NCBI GenBank assembly: GCA_043196285.1
Contig: JBBYJL010000031.1
Coordinates: 1-14,285, forward strand
DNA length: 14,285 nucleotides
Reading direction: 5' to 3'
Source: JAKAFX01 sp043196285
GTDB lineage: Archaea; Thermoplasmatota; Thermoplasmata; Thermoplasmatales; Thermoplasmataceae
Both the position numbers and the translations under genes were made by a program. Within the stretch, counting starts at the first letter, position 1. Every line of letters starts with the position of its first letter. The notes under the pieces are model-generated. The model was not told where the DNA came from. It saw only the letters and a list, made by a program, of their open reading frames with translations, and made no database searches. Below, piece by piece: positions 13,040-14,285 of this stretch.

Positions 13040-13207
13040 AGATCTGTAAGTTTCGATAATACCCACAATGGTTTCCAGAAATGAATGTTATTAGATGACC
13101 TGCTGGGCGTATTCTAAAAATAGGGAAATTAATCATATTTTTCGAATTTACAGCAGATCTGGTACTCCATCTGTCAGGAGCGATTCTGGCATCATGTTTT
13201 TATAAAG

Positions 13208-13281
13208 CGCCCGAGCCGGGATTTGAACCCGGATCTGAGGCTCCGCAGGCCGCTAGGATATCCAAATTACCCCACTCGGGC
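13208..13281 (-). tRNA. tRNA-Arg (anticodon GCG)
   Basis: The minus strand forms a 74-base tRNA: acceptor GCCCGAG/CTCGGGC with discriminator G, D loop with A14, A15, GG and A21, anticodon stem GCGGC/GCCTC around loop CTGCGGA (anticodon GCG, arginine CGC/CGU), and T arm CCGGG-TTCAAAT-CCCGG. Pair 28:42 is a C-U mismatch and 13:22 is U-U. All other stems are intact, with one G-U pair closing the D stem (10:25). No intron and no encoded CCA (the next bases are CGC on the minus strand). Confidence 0.93.
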
Positions 13282-13306
13282 ATATGGCTTCACTGTTAGC
13301 ATTTGC

Positions 13307-13315
13307 GTTATAAAG
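13307..13315 (-). promoter_or_regulatory. TATA box for tRNA-Arg
   Basis: The minus strand reads CTTTATAAC, centred about 31 bases upstream of the mature 5' end, consistent with a start a few bases before the tRNA. Confidence 0.5.
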
Positions 13316-13392
13316 TATTTTTGCAGTGCGTCTTAGCGAAATTTTACACAGAGATGGAAGGTATATCGTGTGCCATAAGTTTTACACTTTAC

Positions 13393-13400
13393 TTTAAGTA
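13393..13400 (+). promoter_or_regulatory. TATA box for the MFS transporter
   Basis: TTTAAGTA is centred about 25 bases before TTG 13422, matching the leaderless geometry and supporting TTG as the start. Confidence 0.45.
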
Positions 13401-13421
13401 ATTATTTGAAATCATCGTCAG

Positions 13422-14285
13422 TTGAATGTACCGCAAACCACGAGGAATGAGCATGTTTACCTGATCTTCACATCGCTTGCGCACTTCGTAAACGATGGAA
13501 ATTCTCTCCTTCTGACGCTTCTGATTGTATATTATACCGCTATACCAAGCGTGAGCATTGTATTTGTAGGAGGGGCTGCGATAGTGTACAATGTCATATC
13601 TGGCCTGTTGAGTGCGCCGGTAGGAAGATGGGCTGACAGGATTGGAAGGGATGCCGCCCTGATATCCTTAGGTCTTATCCTGCAGGGTGCGGCAGTAGTG
13701 TTATTCTCCCTGCCGTTTATTTTCACGAGCTTATGGATACCAGAGATATCTGCTGGCGCAATTCTTCTTGGGTTAGGTCAGTCTTTCTACCATCCTCTTG
13801 GAGCATCTGTGCTGAAGAGTGTCTATGGCCCCATGAGGTCCCCGGCATACATGGGCATAAATGGAGCCTTCGGAAGCATAGGCAGGGCTGCCACTCCTGC
13901 CATATTTGGGGTCCTGACACTCTATGTCAGCATTTACGCAGCTTTTTCCTACCTTGTTGTCTCAATAGTGATGTTCTCCGTTTTGATCTATATCTCCATT
14001 GGATCGTTCAGGAGGGGGGATTTTGCCGTGAAATCCAAGCCTGTTTCAGGACAGTCGGGGTCAGTTCAGCCTGATGACGATTCAGGATCTGGCAGATTCC
14101 TCTTCCTTCTGACCGCATCTGTCTTCCTGAGGGCAATGATGATCTCAGGGGTTACGCTCTTTATGGGAGAATATATCTACATTATCATACACTCAAAATC
14201 CCTCACTTCAGAAATACTCACTCTATCATTCATACCTCCAGTGGTCGGACAGGCTTATTTCGGCAGGGTAACATCAAGGATCGGA
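13422..14285 (+). CDS. MFS transporter, fosmidomycin-resistance-like (partial, 3' end beyond window)
   Basis: 288 codons are open to the last base of the window, so the C-terminal half is missing. The N terminus HVYLIFTSLAHFVNDG (11-26) and L-G-Q-S-F-Y-H-P-L-G-A (about 118-128) resemble the Fsr-like branch of the major facilitator superfamily. Motif A in the loop between helices 2 and 3 is G68-R-W-A-D72-R-I-G75-R76. About six hydrophobic helices are followed by a polar central loop (about 190-220, S/G/D-rich) and the start of the second half. The start is TTG 13422: no ATG in frame precedes helix 1, and a TATA box lies 25 bases upstream. Proton-coupled export of a small molecule is likely; the substrate is unknown. 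Confidence 0.82.
   Translation, partial: MNVPQTTRNEHVYLIFTSLAHFVNDGNSLLLTLLIVYYTAIPSVSIVFVGGAAIVYNVISGLLSAPVGRWADRIGRDAALISLGLILQGAAVVLFSLPFIFTSLWIPEISAGAILLGLGQSFYHPLGASVLKSVYGPMRSPAYMGINGAFGSIGRAATPAIFGVLTLYVSIYAAFSYLVVSIVMFSVLIYISIGSFRRGDFAVKSKPVSGQSGSVQPDDDSGSGRFLFLLTASVFLRAMMISGVTLFMGEYIYIIIHSKSLTSEILTLSFIPPVVGQAYFGRVTSRIG

Noticed and set aside
13532..14074. Frames of 64, 65 and 113 codons at the right end
   Set aside because: They conflict with a continuous 288-codon MFS transporter frame that starts at TTG 13422 and has motif A and helices.
1..14285. CRISPR arrays, insertion sequences, integrases or toxin-antitoxin systems
   Set aside because: No regularly spaced repeats, transposase motifs, terminal inverted repeats or integrase signatures were seen by eye; the genes are ordinary chromosomal ones.

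Overview
The window looks like a chromosomal core region of a thermoacidophilic archaeon of the Thermoplasmatales (Thermoplasma/Ferroplasma/Cuniculiplasma-like). Support comes from a four-gene succinate dehydrogenase with two small b-heme-type anchor subunits, an archaeal enolase, a diphthine synthase (diphthamide on EF-2, not found in bacteria), a heat-shock regulator of the archaeal Phr/HSR1 type, heavy use of AGA/AGG and ATA codons, and AT-rich TATA boxes about 23-29 bases before the start codons of many first genes, as expected for leaderless archaeal mRNAs. The exact genus cannot be fixed by eye.

Layout from left to right. A minus-strand tRNA-Val (1-73) is followed by a minus-strand surface-glycan pair: a GT-C-like polytopic membrane protein (232-1776) and a GT4 glycosyltransferase (1770-2876). 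A possible 38-43-residue small ORF (2880-3011) precedes them. On the plus strand come a dCMP/cytidylate-type deaminase (3133-3636) and a DedA/VTT membrane protein (3661-4332). The minus-strand operon sdhA-sdhB-sdhC-sdhD (7701 down to 4454) encodes complex II. A small two-segment membrane protein (7896-8216, minus) lies divergent to hsp20. The hsp20 gene (8317-8868, plus) is followed closely by an ArsR-type winged-helix regulator (8884-9495). A palindrome between the hsp20 TATA box and its Shine-Dalgarno sequence looks like the operator. Next on the plus strand are a PfkB-family kinase (9525-10415), a gamma-class carbonic anhydrase-like hexapeptide protein (10478-11005), enolase (11042-12256) and diphthine synthase (12261-13022). 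A minus-strand tRNA-Arg(GCG) (13208-13281) and an MFS transporter that starts at TTG 13422 and runs off the right end close the window.

Together these are mostly housekeeping genes: TCA cycle/respiration (Sdh), glycolysis (Eno), translation (two tRNAs, Dph5), nucleotide metabolism (deaminase and possibly the PfkB kinase), envelope glycan and lipid-carrier functions (glycosyltransferases, DedA) and stress response (Hsp20 plus regulator). There is no CRISPR array, insertion sequence, integrase or toxin-antitoxin pair. The most interesting item is the compact hsp20-regulator unit with its inverted repeat. It resembles the known Archaeoglobus HSR1 and Pyrococcus Phr circuits, so it is probably a lineage variant rather than a wholly new system. 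No intergenic stretch exceeds about 255 bases.
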